Assembly: GCA_963776375.1 (NCBI GenBank)
Contig: CAVZMF010000009.1
Span: 248,001-312,000, forward strand
Length of the DNA stretch: 64,000 nucleotides
Origin: PALSA-612 sp963776375
GTDB lineage: Bacteria; Actinomycetota; Thermoleophilia; Gaiellales; Gaiellaceae
Direction: 5' to 3'
Positions within the stretch are counted from its first letter, which is position 1, and each line of letters starts with the position of its first letter. The notes under the pieces were generated by a model. That model ran no database searches and was not told the origin of the DNA. It was given only the letters and a program-made list of their open reading frames with translations. The position numbers and the translations under genes are program-made. Shown here one piece after another: positions 53,219 through 60,618 of the stretch.

Positions 53219-53557
53219 CTACGCCAGGACGTTCCGCAGAGCAGTGAGCGGCTCGGGAACCACTCGGTAGTAGGCCCAGCTGCCACGTCGCTCACGCTCG
53301 ACGAGGCCCGCCTCGAGGAGCACCTTCAGGTGGTGGCTGACGGTCGGCTGGCTGAGGCCGAGCGGCTCGGTCAGGTGACAGACGCAAGCCTCGCCACCGG
53401 GCTGCGCCTGAATCAGGCTGAGCAGCCGCAGCCGCGCGGGGTCGGCGACGATCTTCAGGGCTGCTGCGAGCTGCCGAGCGTCCTCGGGCGCGAGGGCTCC
53501 GGCAGAGAGCGGGGGGCACGCAGCGGCAACCCTCGGGACCGTCGTCACGGGCACCAT
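53219..53557 (-). CDS. arsR: ArsR-family repressor 1
   Basis: 112 residues. The winged helix is ADPARLRLLSLIQAQ, then LSQPTVSHHLKVLLEAGLVE and RERRGSWAYYRVVPE. The metal site ACVCHLTEPLGL holds the CxC pair seen in arsenite-sensing ArsR proteins. It is divergent from arsC, and the gap carries an ATCG-N8-CGAT palindrome. The ATG at 53557 gives a normal-length protein with a 25-residue lead that includes another Cys (AAACPP). It probably releases DNA on binding As(III). Confidence 0.92.
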   Translation of the reverse strand: MVPVTTVPRVAAACPPLSAGALAPEDARQLAAALKIVADPARLRLLSLIQAQPGGEACVCHLTEPLGLSQPTVSHHLKVLLEAGLVERERRGSWAYYRVVPEPLTALRNVLA

Positions 53558-53574
53558 ATTGGCACAAGTCGATA

Positions 53575-53623
53575 TTGACAGCCGTCGATGACATCGTAAA
53601 GATGCTCATCGATCACCGTCGAT
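53575..53623 (+). promoter_or_regulatory. arsC promoter with ArsR operator
   Basis: TTGACA at 53575-53580 and TAAAGA at 53597-53602 (16-bp spacing) look like a promoter. The palindrome ATCGA-TCACCG-TCGAT at 53608-53623 sits at the expected start of transcription. The same ATCG-N8-CGAT form occurs at 54989-55004 and 56603-56618. Confidence 0.7.
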
Positions 53624-53638
53624 CTCGAGGAGCCGATC

Positions 53639-54283
53639 ATGACGCAGGGACCGCCACAGGTTCTCGACCCCGTCACTCGTCAGCACGTCGAGAAGGCCGC
53701 CGAGGCGCTCCAGCGGGAGTTCGCCGGCATCTACTCGCAGGAGACGATCGCTCGCTACATCGTCGAGTCGACGGACCTGCTGAGCGGACACGCGACCGTG
53801 AACGTGTTCGTGCCCGTGCTCGTGCACAGGTTCGCCCGTGAGCGGCTGAAGGCGCTCGGGCAATCTGAAGGCGTGATCGCAAAGGAGCAGCCGGAGGTGC
53901 TGTTCGTCTGCGTGCACAACGCCGGCCGTAGCCAGATGGCCGCGGGCCTCGTGAAGCTTCGCTCGCAGGGGCGCGTCCATGTTCGCTCCGCGGGCAGCGA
54001 CCCGGCCGACCGCATCAATCCGGCGGTGCTCGAGGCGATGGACGAGCTCGGCGTCGACATGGCCGAGGAGTTTCCGAAGCCGCTGACAGACGAGGTCGTG
54101 AAGGCGGCGGACGTCGTGATCACGATGGGCTGCGGCGACGCCTGCCCGATCTATCCGGGCAAGCGCTACGAGGACTGGGAGCTGCAGGACCCGGCCGGCC
54201 AGGATCTCGAGACGGTCCGAGGCATTCGGGACGAGATCGACGCCCGCGTGCAGAAGCTGGTCGCCGACCTTCTCGAAGACTGA
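53639..54283 (+). CDS. arsC: Arsenate reductase, phosphatase-fold type, with N-terminal helical domain
   Basis: 214 residues. The C-terminal 130 are a low-molecular-weight phosphatase-type ArsC: VLFVCVHNAGRSQMAAGLVK has the CX5R loop, and ADVVITMGCGDACPIYPGKR holds further Cys, with DWELQDPAG after. The N-terminal 80 residues (AAEALQREFAGIYSQETIAR, then VPVLVHRFARERLKAL) are a three-helix domain found in many actinobacterial arsenate reductases. It reduces As(V) to As(III) for export or methylation. The ATG at 53639 follows GAGGAG. It is the first gene of the plus-strand ars operon. Confidence 0.93.
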   Translation: MTQGPPQVLDPVTRQHVEKAAEALQREFAGIYSQETIARYIVESTDLLSGHATVNVFVPVLVHRFARERLKALGQSEGVIAKEQPEVLFVCVHNAGRSQMAAGLVKLRSQGRVHVRSAGSDPADRINPAVLEAMDELGVDMAEEFPKPLTDEVVKAADVVITMGCGDACPIYPGKRYEDWELQDPAGQDLETVRGIRDEIDARVQKLVADLLED

Positions 54284-54284
54284 G

Positions 54285-54959
54285 TTGACGGCGCCGCCGC
54301 TACTGCGGAGCCTGGTCGCGGAGGCGGTCGGCACCTTCGCGCTCGTCTTCGCCGGCTGCGGGGCGATCATGGTCGACGCGAAGCACGGCGGCCTCGGCCA
54401 CGTCGGGATCGCGATCACGTTCGGGCTCGTGATCATGGCGATGATCTACGCCGTCGGCCACGTTTCCGGCGCACATTTCAACCCGGCCGTCACCTTGTCG
54501 TTCGCGCTCGTGCGGCACTTTCCGCATCGCCAGGTGCCGCTCTACTGGGCGGCGCAGTTGACGGGCGCCCTGGTCGCCGCCGCGATCCTGCGCGGATCGC
54601 TCGGGAACGTCGCCCACATCGGGGCGACCTATCCGAGCGGCTCGGACGGCCAGGCCTTCCTGTGGGAGGCGGTCCTCTCCTTCTTCCTCATGTTCGTGAT
54701 CATGGCCGTGGCGACCGACACCCGGGCCGTGGGGGAGGCGGCCGCGATCGCGATCGGCGGCACGGTCGGCCTGGACGCGATGTTCGGCGGGCCGGTCACG
54801 GGAGCGTCCATGAACCCTGCGCGCTCGCTCGGGCCGGGCATCGTCGCCGGCGATTTGCACTCGATCTGGGTGTATCTGCTCGCGCCGGTCGTCGGCGCCG
54901 GCCTTGCCGCGCTCACGTATGTGTTCGTGCGCGGCGAGGCTTTGCACGCGAGCGCCTGA
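54285..54959 (+). CDS. MIP-family aquaporin, probable arsenite channel
   Basis: 224 residues with six helices and both NPA boxes: SGAHFNPAVTLSFALV and GASMNPARSLGPGIVAG. The fold is aquaporin-like, with AEAVGTFALVFAGCG at the start. As(OH)3 can pass through such channels, and Sinorhizobium AqpS does so in an ars operon. Placement one base after arsC suggests the same: arsenite made inside leaves down its gradient. The TTG start at 54285 is close-packed with the arsC stop. Confidence 0.88.
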   Translation: MTAPPLLRSLVAEAVGTFALVFAGCGAIMVDAKHGGLGHVGIAITFGLVIMAMIYAVGHVSGAHFNPAVTLSFALVRHFPHRQVPLYWAAQLTGALVAAAILRGSLGNVAHIGATYPSGSDGQAFLWEAVLSFFLMFVIMAVATDTRAVGEAAAIAIGGTVGLDAMFGGPVTGASMNPARSLGPGIVAGDLHSIWVYLLAPVVGAGLAALTYVFVRGEALHASA

Positions 54960-54979
54960 GCGGCCCGATCCGAACCGAC

Positions 54980-55009
54980 TTGACACGGATCGACATTCTT
55001 CGATATATT
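54980..55009 (+). promoter_or_regulatory. arsR2-arsM promoter with ArsR operator in the spacer
   Basis: TTGACA at 54980-54985 and TATATT at 55004-55009, 18 bp apart, form the clearest promoter in the window. The palindrome ATCGA-CATTCT-TCGAT at 54989-55004 fills the spacer and touches the -10 box, so a bound ArsR would block RNA polymerase. Confidence 0.8.
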
Positions 55010-55010
55010 G

Positions 55011-55370
55011 ATGAACGACGATATGACCAAAACGCTCACATCAATCGCTTGCTGCCAGCCGCTCGCGGCTCCGTCCCTGACGGACGAGGAGGTCGAGTCG
55101 ACGGCGGCGCTGTTCAAGGCGCTCGGCGACCCCGCGCGCGTGAAGATCCTGAACCTGCTCGCACAGACGCGCTCTCCGGTCTGCGCATGCGAGTTCGAGC
55201 CCGCGCTCGGGCTCTCCCAGCCGACGGTGAGCCATCACCTGAAGAAGCTGACCGAGGCGGGGCTCATCGAGCGCGAGCAGCGAGGAAAGTGGGCCTACTT
55301 CTCGATCGAGCGCGACGCGGTCGACAAGCTCGCCGCCGTCGCAGATCTGAAAGGAGCGTGCTGCTCATGA
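55011..55370 (+). CDS. arsR: ArsR-family repressor 2
   Basis: About 119 residues. The winged helix reads ALGDPARVKILNLLAQ, LSQPTVSHHLKKLTEAGLIE and REQRGKWAYFSIERDA. Cys residues lie near the N-terminus (SIACCQP), in the sensing helix (PVCACEFEPALG, a CxC pair) and at the end (GACCS), an unusually rich set. ATG 55011 lies within the promoter's start-site area, so the shorter ATG 55023 form (MTKTLTSIACC) may be the real one. The stop overlaps the arsM ATG (ATGA), so repressor and methyltransferase are made together. Confidence 0.92.
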   Translation: MNDDMTKTLTSIACCQPLAAPSLTDEEVESTAALFKALGDPARVKILNLLAQTRSPVCACEFEPALGLSQPTVSHHLKKLTEAGLIEREQRGKWAYFSIERDAVDKLAAVADLKGACCS

Positions 55371-56191
55371 CCACCACCGCTGAAGAGCTTCGCGAGGAGG
55401 TCCGGCGTCGCTACGCCGAGTCCGCCCGCTCGGTCACAGAGGGAAGCCAGGCTTCGTGCTGCGGCAGCGGGAGCTGTTGCGCCGACGATCAGGCCGACGC
55501 AGCGAGCCTCGGCGAGGCGCTCTACGAAGCGGAGCAGCGCGGCGAGTTGCCCGAAGCGGCCGTGCTGGCATCGCTCGGCTGCGGGAACCCGGTCGCCGTC
55601 GCCGAGCTCCACGAGGGCGAGACGGTTCTCGATCTCGGCTCCGGTGGCGGTATCGACGTGATCCTGTCCGCGAAGCGCGTCGGCGAGACCGGGATCGCCT
55701 ACGGCCTCGACATGACCGACGAGATGCTCGCGCTGGCCCGCCAGAACGCCCAGGACGCCGGGATCCGGAACGCGATCTTCCTCAAGGGCGTGATCGAGGA
55801 GATCCCGTTGCCGGCCGACTCCGTCGACGTCGTCATCTCGAACTGCGTGATCAACCTGTCCGTGGACAAGCCGGCGGTGCTGACCGAGATCGCCCGCGTG
55901 CTCAAGCCCGGTGGACGCGTCGGCGTCAGTGACATCGTCGCCGAGGACCATCTCTCGTCCGACGAGCGGGCGGCACGGGGCAGCTATGTCGGCTGCATCG
56001 CCGGCGCGCTGTCGAAGGCTGAATACGAGGCCGGGCTCGAGGCGGCCGGCTTCGAAAACGTCAGCGTCGAGTTCACGCACGAGGTCGCGGACGGGATGCA
56101 TGGCGCCATCGTCAAGGCGACGAAGACGCGTGAGCCCGCACGGGAAGGGCTTCCCGTGATCCAGCCCGCTACCCGCGCCGGCTGTTGCTAA
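55367..56191 (+). CDS. arsM: Arsenite S-adenosylmethionine methyltransferase
   Basis: 274 residues. The SAM-binding motif is VLDLGSGGGIDVILSAKRVG. The As(III)-binding Cys triad of ArsM is in place: ASLGCGNPVAVAEL, VVISNCVINLSVDKPAVL and GSYVGCIAGALS. Extra cysteines occur in the N-terminal ASCCGSGSCCADD and the C-terminal AGCC, possibly collecting As(III). It turns arsenite into methylated, partly volatile forms. It overlaps arsR2 by four bases. The gene is intact. Confidence 0.95.
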   Translation: MTTTAEELREEVRRRYAESARSVTEGSQASCCGSGSCCADDQADAASLGEALYEAEQRGELPEAAVLASLGCGNPVAVAELHEGETVLDLGSGGGIDVILSAKRVGETGIAYGLDMTDEMLALARQNAQDAGIRNAIFLKGVIEEIPLPADSVDVVISNCVINLSVDKPAVLTEIARVLKPGGRVGVSDIVAEDHLSSDERAARGSYVGCIAGALSKAEYEAGLEAAGFENVSVEFTHEVADGMHGAIVKATKTREPAREGLPVIQPATRAGCC

Positions 56192-56195
56192 GAGC

Positions 56196-56453
56196 TCAGT
56201 TGGTTGAAGCTGCGTAGTCCGCAGTCGGTGTCCGAGCGGGCTCGGGCACCGGCTCGGTCTCGAGTTTCTCGAGAATCCGCTCGGTGTTGTCGCGGATCGC
56301 GCTGACGTTGCGGAACATCCACTTCGGCGGAGCGTCGTCGGGCATGCGCTCGATCATCTCCGCGAAGTTGCAGCCGCCGCACATGCGGGCGGCGCGCTTC
56401 GCGAGCAACGCAGCGCCCACGACGACCCCGACGACGATCAGGGCCTTCCTCAT
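56196..56453 (-). CDS. Small membrane-anchored hypothetical protein in the arsenic island
   Basis: 85 residues, unassigned. RKALIVVGVVVGAALLAKRA is a single membrane segment, followed by ARMCGGCNFAEMIERMPDDA with a CxxC pair that could bind metal, and an acidic tail with PVPEPARTP. AAGGGAGGTG before the ATG at 56453 is a strong ribosome binding site, which supports the gene. It is convergent with arsM and divergent from the DUF2180-like gene. Confidence 0.65.
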   Translation of the reverse strand: MRKALIVVGVVVGAALLAKRAARMCGGCNFAEMIERMPDDAPPKWMFRNVSAIRDNTERILEKLETEPVPEPARTPTADYAASTN

Positions 56454-56602
56454 GTGATCACACCTCCCTTCGCGCCTCGAAGCATGCGACGAACCTGCCG
56501 CCGGCTCATCCGGGAAGACACCGATCTTCCGCCCGGCAGCGTGTGGGAAAGCCGAAGCCGCCGTACGCATGGAGCCGGATGCTGCCGCTGGGAGGGCGAG
56601 TC

Positions 56603-56618
56603 ATCGTGTATCGGCGAT
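56603..56618. promoter_or_regulatory. Third ATCG-N8-CGAT palindrome, probable ArsR operator
   Basis: ATCG-TGTATCGG-CGAT, extended to TCATCG...CGATGA at 56601-56620. It lies 27 bases before the start of the DUF2180-arsR3-acr3 operon. The spacing of the arms is the same as in the two other ars promoter regions. No clear -35/-10 pair was found here. Confidence 0.6.
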
Positions 56619-56645
56619 GAACGATCAAAAGACGGAGGTGCCCCG

Positions 56646-56864
56646 ATGAACTGCTTCGAGTGCGCAAAGGTGAACGACCCCGTCCCGGCAGTCGGTATCT
56701 GCCAGCACTGTGGCGTCGGGCTCTGCCTGGATCATCTCGTCCAGGCCCGCGACCATCGCGTGGGCGGCACGCGCTACGGCTGCGCGCACACGATGCCTCG
56801 GGTCGCGCCGCTGACGGTCTTGCAGGTGGCGTCGCCCACGGTGCGAGAGCGGGCCGGCGCATGA
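56646..56864 (+). CDS. DUF2180-like small zinc-ribbon protein
   Basis: 72 residues. MNCFECAKVNDPVPAVGICQ, then HCGVGLCLDHLVQARDHRVG and RYGCAH place CxxC, CxxCG and Cys/His pairs for one or two zinc sites. The pattern resembles DUF2180 proteins that occur beside regulator genes in actinobacteria. Function is unknown; metal or arsenite binding is possible. GGAGG precedes the ATG. Its stop overlaps arsR3 (ATGA). Confidence 0.78.
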   Translation: MNCFECAKVNDPVPAVGICQHCGVGLCLDHLVQARDHRVGGTRYGCAHTMPRVAPLTVLQVASPTVRERAGA

Positions 56865-57214
56865 TGAGCGTCGCGCTGTCTTCCCCGGTCCTCGAAGAGC
56901 GTGCGGGGAACGAACTCGCCGGGCTCGCGAAAGCCCTCGGCCATCCGGTGCGCGTGCGCATCCTTCGGCTACTGCTTGCACGCGACTCGTGCTACTGCGG
57001 GCAGATCGTCGACGAGCTCCCGCTCGCGCAGGCCACAGTCTCGCAGCACCTGAAGGTGCTGAAGGACTCGGGACTGGTGACGGGCGACATCGACGGGCCG
57101 CGGGTCTGCTACTGCGTCAGCCGCGAGCGGCTTCACGAGCTGGCCCTGCTCCTCGCCGGCCTGCTCGAAGAGGCTGCGGAGCTCTCCCCGGACACGCGAC
57201 GTGGCTGCGACTGA
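56861..57214 (+). CDS. arsR: ArsR-family repressor 3
   Basis: 117 residues. The helix-turn-helix is GHPVRVRILRLLLARD, then LAQATVSQHLKVLKDSGLVT and GDIDGPRVCYCVSRERL. Cys residues are in SCYCGQIVDELP at the sensing helix and CYC in the wing, so the metal site may differ from those of repressors 1 and 2. It lies between the DUF2180-like gene and acr3, overlapping both, so it probably regulates this operon through the palindrome at 56603. Confidence 0.92.
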   Translation: MMSVALSSPVLEERAGNELAGLAKALGHPVRVRILRLLLARDSCYCGQIVDELPLAQATVSQHLKVLKDSGLVTGDIDGPRVCYCVSRERLHELALLLAGLLEEAAELSPDTRRGCD

Positions 57215-58385
57215 GAAACGCGCGGCCGCTGCGAGGGCAACCCCGCGCGCGAGCAACGGCCAGGCCGGAGTCCTCGCGAAGCTGTCGACGCTCGACCGCT
57301 TCCTCCCGCTCTGGATCGGTCTCGCGATGATCCTCGGCCTCGGCCTCGGCGCGCTCGTGCCCAGCCTGAACGACGGGCTCGACCGGTTGCGCATCGGCAC
57401 CGTCAGCCTGCCGATCGCCGCCGGACTGCTCCTGATGATGTATCCGGTCCTCGCAAAGGTGCGCTACGAGGACCTCGGCCGGACGCGCCACGACGGCGTC
57501 GACAACCGGCGCTTCTTCGGCGTCTCGTTGTTCCTCTCCTGGATGGTCGGCCCCGCGCTCATGTTCGCGCTCGCCTGGCTGCTCCTGCCCGACCAGCCGG
57601 CGTACCGCACCGGCGTCATCATCGTGGGGCTCGCCCGCTGTATCGCCATGGTCCTGATCTGGAACGAGATCGCCAAGGGCGACCGCGAGCGGGCCGCTGT
57701 CCTCGTCGTCTTCAACGCACTCTTCCAGGTCGTCGCGTATTCGTTCCTCGGCTACTTCTACTTGACCGTCCTGCCGGGCTGGCTCGGCCTCGACACCGAG
57801 GGATTCGAGGTCGGCATCTGGGAGGTCGCGCGTACTGTGTTGATCTTCCTCGGCATTCCACTGGCCGCCGGCTACCTGACCCGCCGCGTCGGCATCAACC
57901 GCCGTGGGCGCGACTGGTACGAGCAACAGTTCGTTCCCAGGATCGCGCCGATCACCCTCTACGGGCTCCTGTTCACGATCGTAGTCCTCTTCGCGATCCA
58001 GGGCGACGAGATCACCTCACGGCCGCAGGACGTGGCCATGATCGCCCTTCCGCTACTCGTGTACTTCCTCATCATGTGGGCGGCGGGCTTTGCAGCGGGC
58101 AAGCTGATGCGGTTCCCCTACCCACAGACCGCGAGCTTGTCGTTCACGGTCGCCTCCAATGATTTCGAGCTGGCGATCGCCGTCGCGGTCGGCGTCTTCG
58201 GCGCGACGTCGGGGCAGGCGCTCGCGGGCGTCGTAGGACCGCTGATCGAGGTGCCGGTGCTCGTCGCGCTCGTCTACGTCGCGCTCTGGGCCAGGCGGTT
58301 CTTCCCCGGCGAGCGCCGCTCCCGCGAATCCACGGAAGTCGACGCCCCGACGTCCGTGGATCCGCGTCGAGTGGCTACTTCGTGA
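57201..58385 (+). CDS. acr3: Arsenite efflux permease Acr3
   Basis: 394 residues with about ten membrane helices. The ACR3 hallmark Cys is in VGLARCIAMVLIWNEIAKGD, and other blocks are RFFGVSLFLSWMVGPALMFA and TASLSFTVASNDFELAIAVA. It exports As(III) by proton antiport. The GTG at 57201 lies inside the end of arsR3 (14-base overlap). The last 30 residues are charged and not conserved. The 3' end overlaps the convergent cupredoxin gene by 11 bases. Confidence 0.95.
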   Translation: MAATEKRAAAARATPRASNGQAGVLAKLSTLDRFLPLWIGLAMILGLGLGALVPSLNDGLDRLRIGTVSLPIAAGLLLMMYPVLAKVRYEDLGRTRHDGVDNRRFFGVSLFLSWMVGPALMFALAWLLLPDQPAYRTGVIIVGLARCIAMVLIWNEIAKGDRERAAVLVVFNALFQVVAYSFLGYFYLTVLPGWLGLDTEGFEVGIWEVARTVLIFLGIPLAAGYLTRRVGINRRGRDWYEQQFVPRIAPITLYGLLFTIVVLFAIQGDEITSRPQDVAMIALPLLVYFLIMWAAGFAAGKLMRFPYPQTASLSFTVASNDFELAIAVAVGVFGATSGQALAGVVGPLIEVPVLVALVYVALWARRFFPGERRSRESTEVDAPTSVDPRRVATS

Positions 58386-58743
58386 CGACGAGCTTGCCCT
58401 TCATGCCCGCGGCCTCGTGGCCGGGGACCGTGCAGTAGAACGTGTACACGCCGGCCGGCAGGCTCTTGTACGTCACCTTGGAGATGCCGTTCTTGCCGAC
58501 GGTCTTGCCCTTCTTCGTCTTGATCCCCTTGCCCTTGACCGCCACGTCGTGCTGGAAGATCGACGAGGTGTTGACCATCGTGATCGTGACCTTGCCGGCC
58601 TTGGCCTTGAGCGTCTTCTTGTTGTAGGCGAGCTTCGTCTTGTCGGCAGTGAGCTTCAGACTCGTGCTGCCCGCAAACGCGAGCGACACCGCCGCGAGCG
58701 CCGAAGCGACGACAGCGGCGACCCCCACCAAACGCTTCTTCAT
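58375..58743 (-). CDS. Secreted cupredoxin (plastocyanin-like)
   Basis: 122 residues. MKKRLVGVAAVVASALAAVS is the signal peptide; the mature domain is Lys-rich (KLTADKTKLAYNKKTLKAKA). Copper ligands are His in SIFQHDVAVKG and Cys, His and Met in FYCTVPGHEAAGMKG. It would carry electrons outside the membrane. GGGGAGGAG before the ATG at 58743 fixes the start; an in-frame ATG five codons earlier lies within that site. No oxidase gene is adjacent. Confidence 0.92.
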   Translation of the reverse strand: MKKRLVGVAAVVASALAAVSLAFAGSTSLKLTADKTKLAYNKKTLKAKAGKVTITMVNTSSIFQHDVAVKGKGIKTKKGKTVGKNGISKVTYKSLPAGVYTFYCTVPGHEAAGMKGKLVVTK

Positions 58744-58802
58744 CAGGCTCCTCCCCATCCTGGGCTTTCCTGCTGCGTTCGACGATACCCGTCTCTGCAC
58801 GA

Positions 58803-59879
58803 TCACGATCCGCGAGCGAGTGACTCGAGTGCCTCGACGGCGCGCATGCTGCCGTCGTCGAACCAGCTCGACAACTTCTCGGCGCCCGCGCGGAAGGATG
58901 GATCCTCGAGCAGCTCGATGACCGCTTCGCGGATCTCGGCCGCGGGCGCTTCCGCGGGGACGAGCTTTCCCGCTCCCAGCTCCGAGACCCGATGACCGTT
59001 GAGCGCCTGCTCGTACATGTGGGGCATGACAAGGAGCGGCACGCCGTGCGCCAGCGCGCTCATCGTCGTCCCGCACCCGCCGTGCGTGATGCACAGCGCG
59101 GCCGTCGGCATCACGGCCGCATGCGGAACCCACCGGCGGAGGTGGACGTGCGCCGGCGCCTCGACGGCGAGCCCTTCGCCGGCGAGGAGGAGTGCGCGGA
59201 CGGGCAGGTCGGCGACCGCCTCGACGACCTCGCGGAGGGCTGTCTCCTGCCGCTGGTAGATGGTGCTGAAGCTGACGACGACGAGTGGATCGTCGTTGCG
59301 GGCGGCCCACGGCGACTGGAACGGCGCCACCGGGTCGGGATCGGACACCGGCCCGACGTACCGCACGCCCGGTGGGACCCCGTCGGCCGGATAGTCGAGC
59401 TCGGCCGGCGTCACGACGAGCGTCAGCGCGGCGCGCGCCTGGACGTCGGCGGTCGTCTCGCCGTCGAGGGCGAAGCCGCCCCATTCGCGGTACCAGGGCT
59501 GGAAGAGGAAGATGGAGATCAGCGCCGTCGGCGTGCCCAGGGCAGCTGCGGCCGCGCTCGCACTCGCGAGCTGGAGGTCGCAGACGAGCACGTCCGCCGG
59601 AGCCCGGGTCAGCTCGGCGGTCACGACGTCCCGCCACTGGGGACTGCAGAGATAGGCGGTGATCTCGTCGAGCTGCTCCTCGATCAGGAGGCCCCGTCGC
59701 GGCTCCCACTCCGAGACGCCGCCGACGAACGCGCCCCCGTCGGGCGTCCGAGCAGCCAACGAGTCGGGGCCGGTCACCCGGACGTCGTGCCCGCGGCGGG
59801 CGAGGCGCTTCGCGAGCGCGAGCTCGGGCGGCACGTTTCCGCCCCCCTGCCAGATCGCGAACAGGAACCGATGCGTCAA
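58803..59879 (-). CDS. UGT-type glycosyltransferase
   Basis: 358 residues with two Rossmann-like domains. The N-terminal part has FAIWQGGGNVPPELALAKRL, a donor/acceptor loop typical of MGT/GT1 enzymes, and the C-terminal part has AALCITHGGCGTTMSALAHG followed by VPLLVMPHMYEQALNGHRV, the PSPG-like sugar-nucleotide site. It would glycosylate a lipid or natural product. The TTG start at 59879 overlaps the NrtR-like stop (TTGA), so it may be read with that regulator gene. No acceptor biosynthesis genes are near. Confidence 0.88.
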   Translation of the reverse strand: MTHRFLFAIWQGGGNVPPELALAKRLARRGHDVRVTGPDSLAARTPDGGAFVGGVSEWEPRRGLLIEEQLDEITAYLCSPQWRDVVTAELTRAPADVLVCDLQLASASAAAAALGTPTALISIFLFQPWYREWGGFALDGETTADVQARAALTLVVTPAELDYPADGVPPGVRYVGPVSDPDPVAPFQSPWAARNDDPLVVVSFSTIYQRQETALREVVEAVADLPVRALLLAGEGLAVEAPAHVHLRRWVPHAAVMPTAALCITHGGCGTTMSALAHGVPLLVMPHMYEQALNGHRVSELGAGKLVPAEAPAAEIREAVIELLEDPSFRAGAEKLSSWFDDGSMRAVEALESLARGS

Positions 59880-60601
59880 GCCGGCGGTCGCAGGACGGCG
59901 AACTGGTCGGTGATCTCGAGGGTGCGCGTGCGGAAACGGTAGACCTCGGCGGGGCGGCCGCCGGACGGACCGGGCGGGCGGCGCTCCCCGGTCGGCTCGA
60001 GGACGCCGCGGCGGAGCAGCACGCGCTTCAGGTTCGTCGCCGAGACCTCGTGCCCGAGCGCGGCCGCGTAGAGGTCGCGCAGCTCGGCCATCGTGAACGT
60101 CGGGGGCGCGAGGGCAAAGCCGAGGTTCGTGTAGGAGAGCTTGGCCCGCAGCCGGTCGCGCCCGGCCAACGCGATTCTTTCGTGATCGAAGGCCATCGGC
60201 GGCAGCGACTCCAGCGCGTGCCAGACCGTGTCCCCGGGGACGGCGGGGTCGACGTCGGTGGGGACGAGGCCGAGGTAGGCGGTGGCGAGCTGCCACTCGC
60301 GCGGATGCCGGTCGGGATCGCTGAGCGTCTCCAGCTGCTCGAGGTGGGAGAGGTCGCGCACGTCGACCTTCGCGGCCAGGTGCCGGCGGATCGACTCCTC
60401 GAGCCGCTCGCCGGACGCCAGGTAGCCGCCCGGGAGGGACCAGCAGCCGGCGTACGGGTCCTTCGCCCGCTGCCAGAGCAGCACCTGGAGGACGCCGTCG
60501 CGGACCTGGAGCACGACCCCGAGCGCAACGTGCGCCGGCCAGGATGTTTTCGCCTGAGGGGCAGAAACACTGGTAGACTGTCGCCCAGGTTTTAGACTCA
60601 C
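59876..60601 (-). CDS. nrtR: NrtR-type Nudix-related transcriptional regulator
   Basis: 241 residues. An N-terminal Nudix-like domain has the box GGYLASGERLEESIRRHLAA, where some catalytic Glu positions are replaced, followed by KVDVRDL; this suits an ADP-ribose sensor more than an enzyme. The C-terminal winged helix is FTMAELRDLYAAALGHEVSA, then TNLKRVLLRRGVLEPTGERR. NrtR proteins repress NAD synthesis genes, and this one is divergent from nadB-nadC-nadA. The GTG at 60601 lies inside the palindrome 60589-60611; the start could be further in. Confidence 0.85.
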   Translation of the reverse strand: MSLKPGRQSTSVSAPQAKTSWPAHVALGVVLQVRDGVLQVLLWQRAKDPYAGCWSLPGGYLASGERLEESIRRHLAAKVDVRDLSHLEQLETLSDPDRHPREWQLATAYLGLVPTDVDPAVPGDTVWHALESLPPMAFDHERIALAGRDRLRAKLSYTNLGFALAPPTFTMAELRDLYAAALGHEVSATNLKRVLLRRGVLEPTGERRPPGPSGGRPAEVYRFRTRTLEITDQFAVLRPPA

Positions 60602-60611
60602 GGTCGAAAAC
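60589..60611. promoter_or_regulatory. Candidate NrtR operator in the nrtR-nadB gap
   Basis: GTTTTAGAC and GTCGAAAAC are near-perfect inverted arms (8 of 9) around TCACG. The site lies 8 bases before the nadB ATG and covers the nrtR start. TAGACT occurs within it at 60593-60598 and again at 60574-60579 as possible -10 boxes, so a bound NrtR could block both genes. Confidence 0.6.
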
Positions 60612-60618
60612 TAGCACG

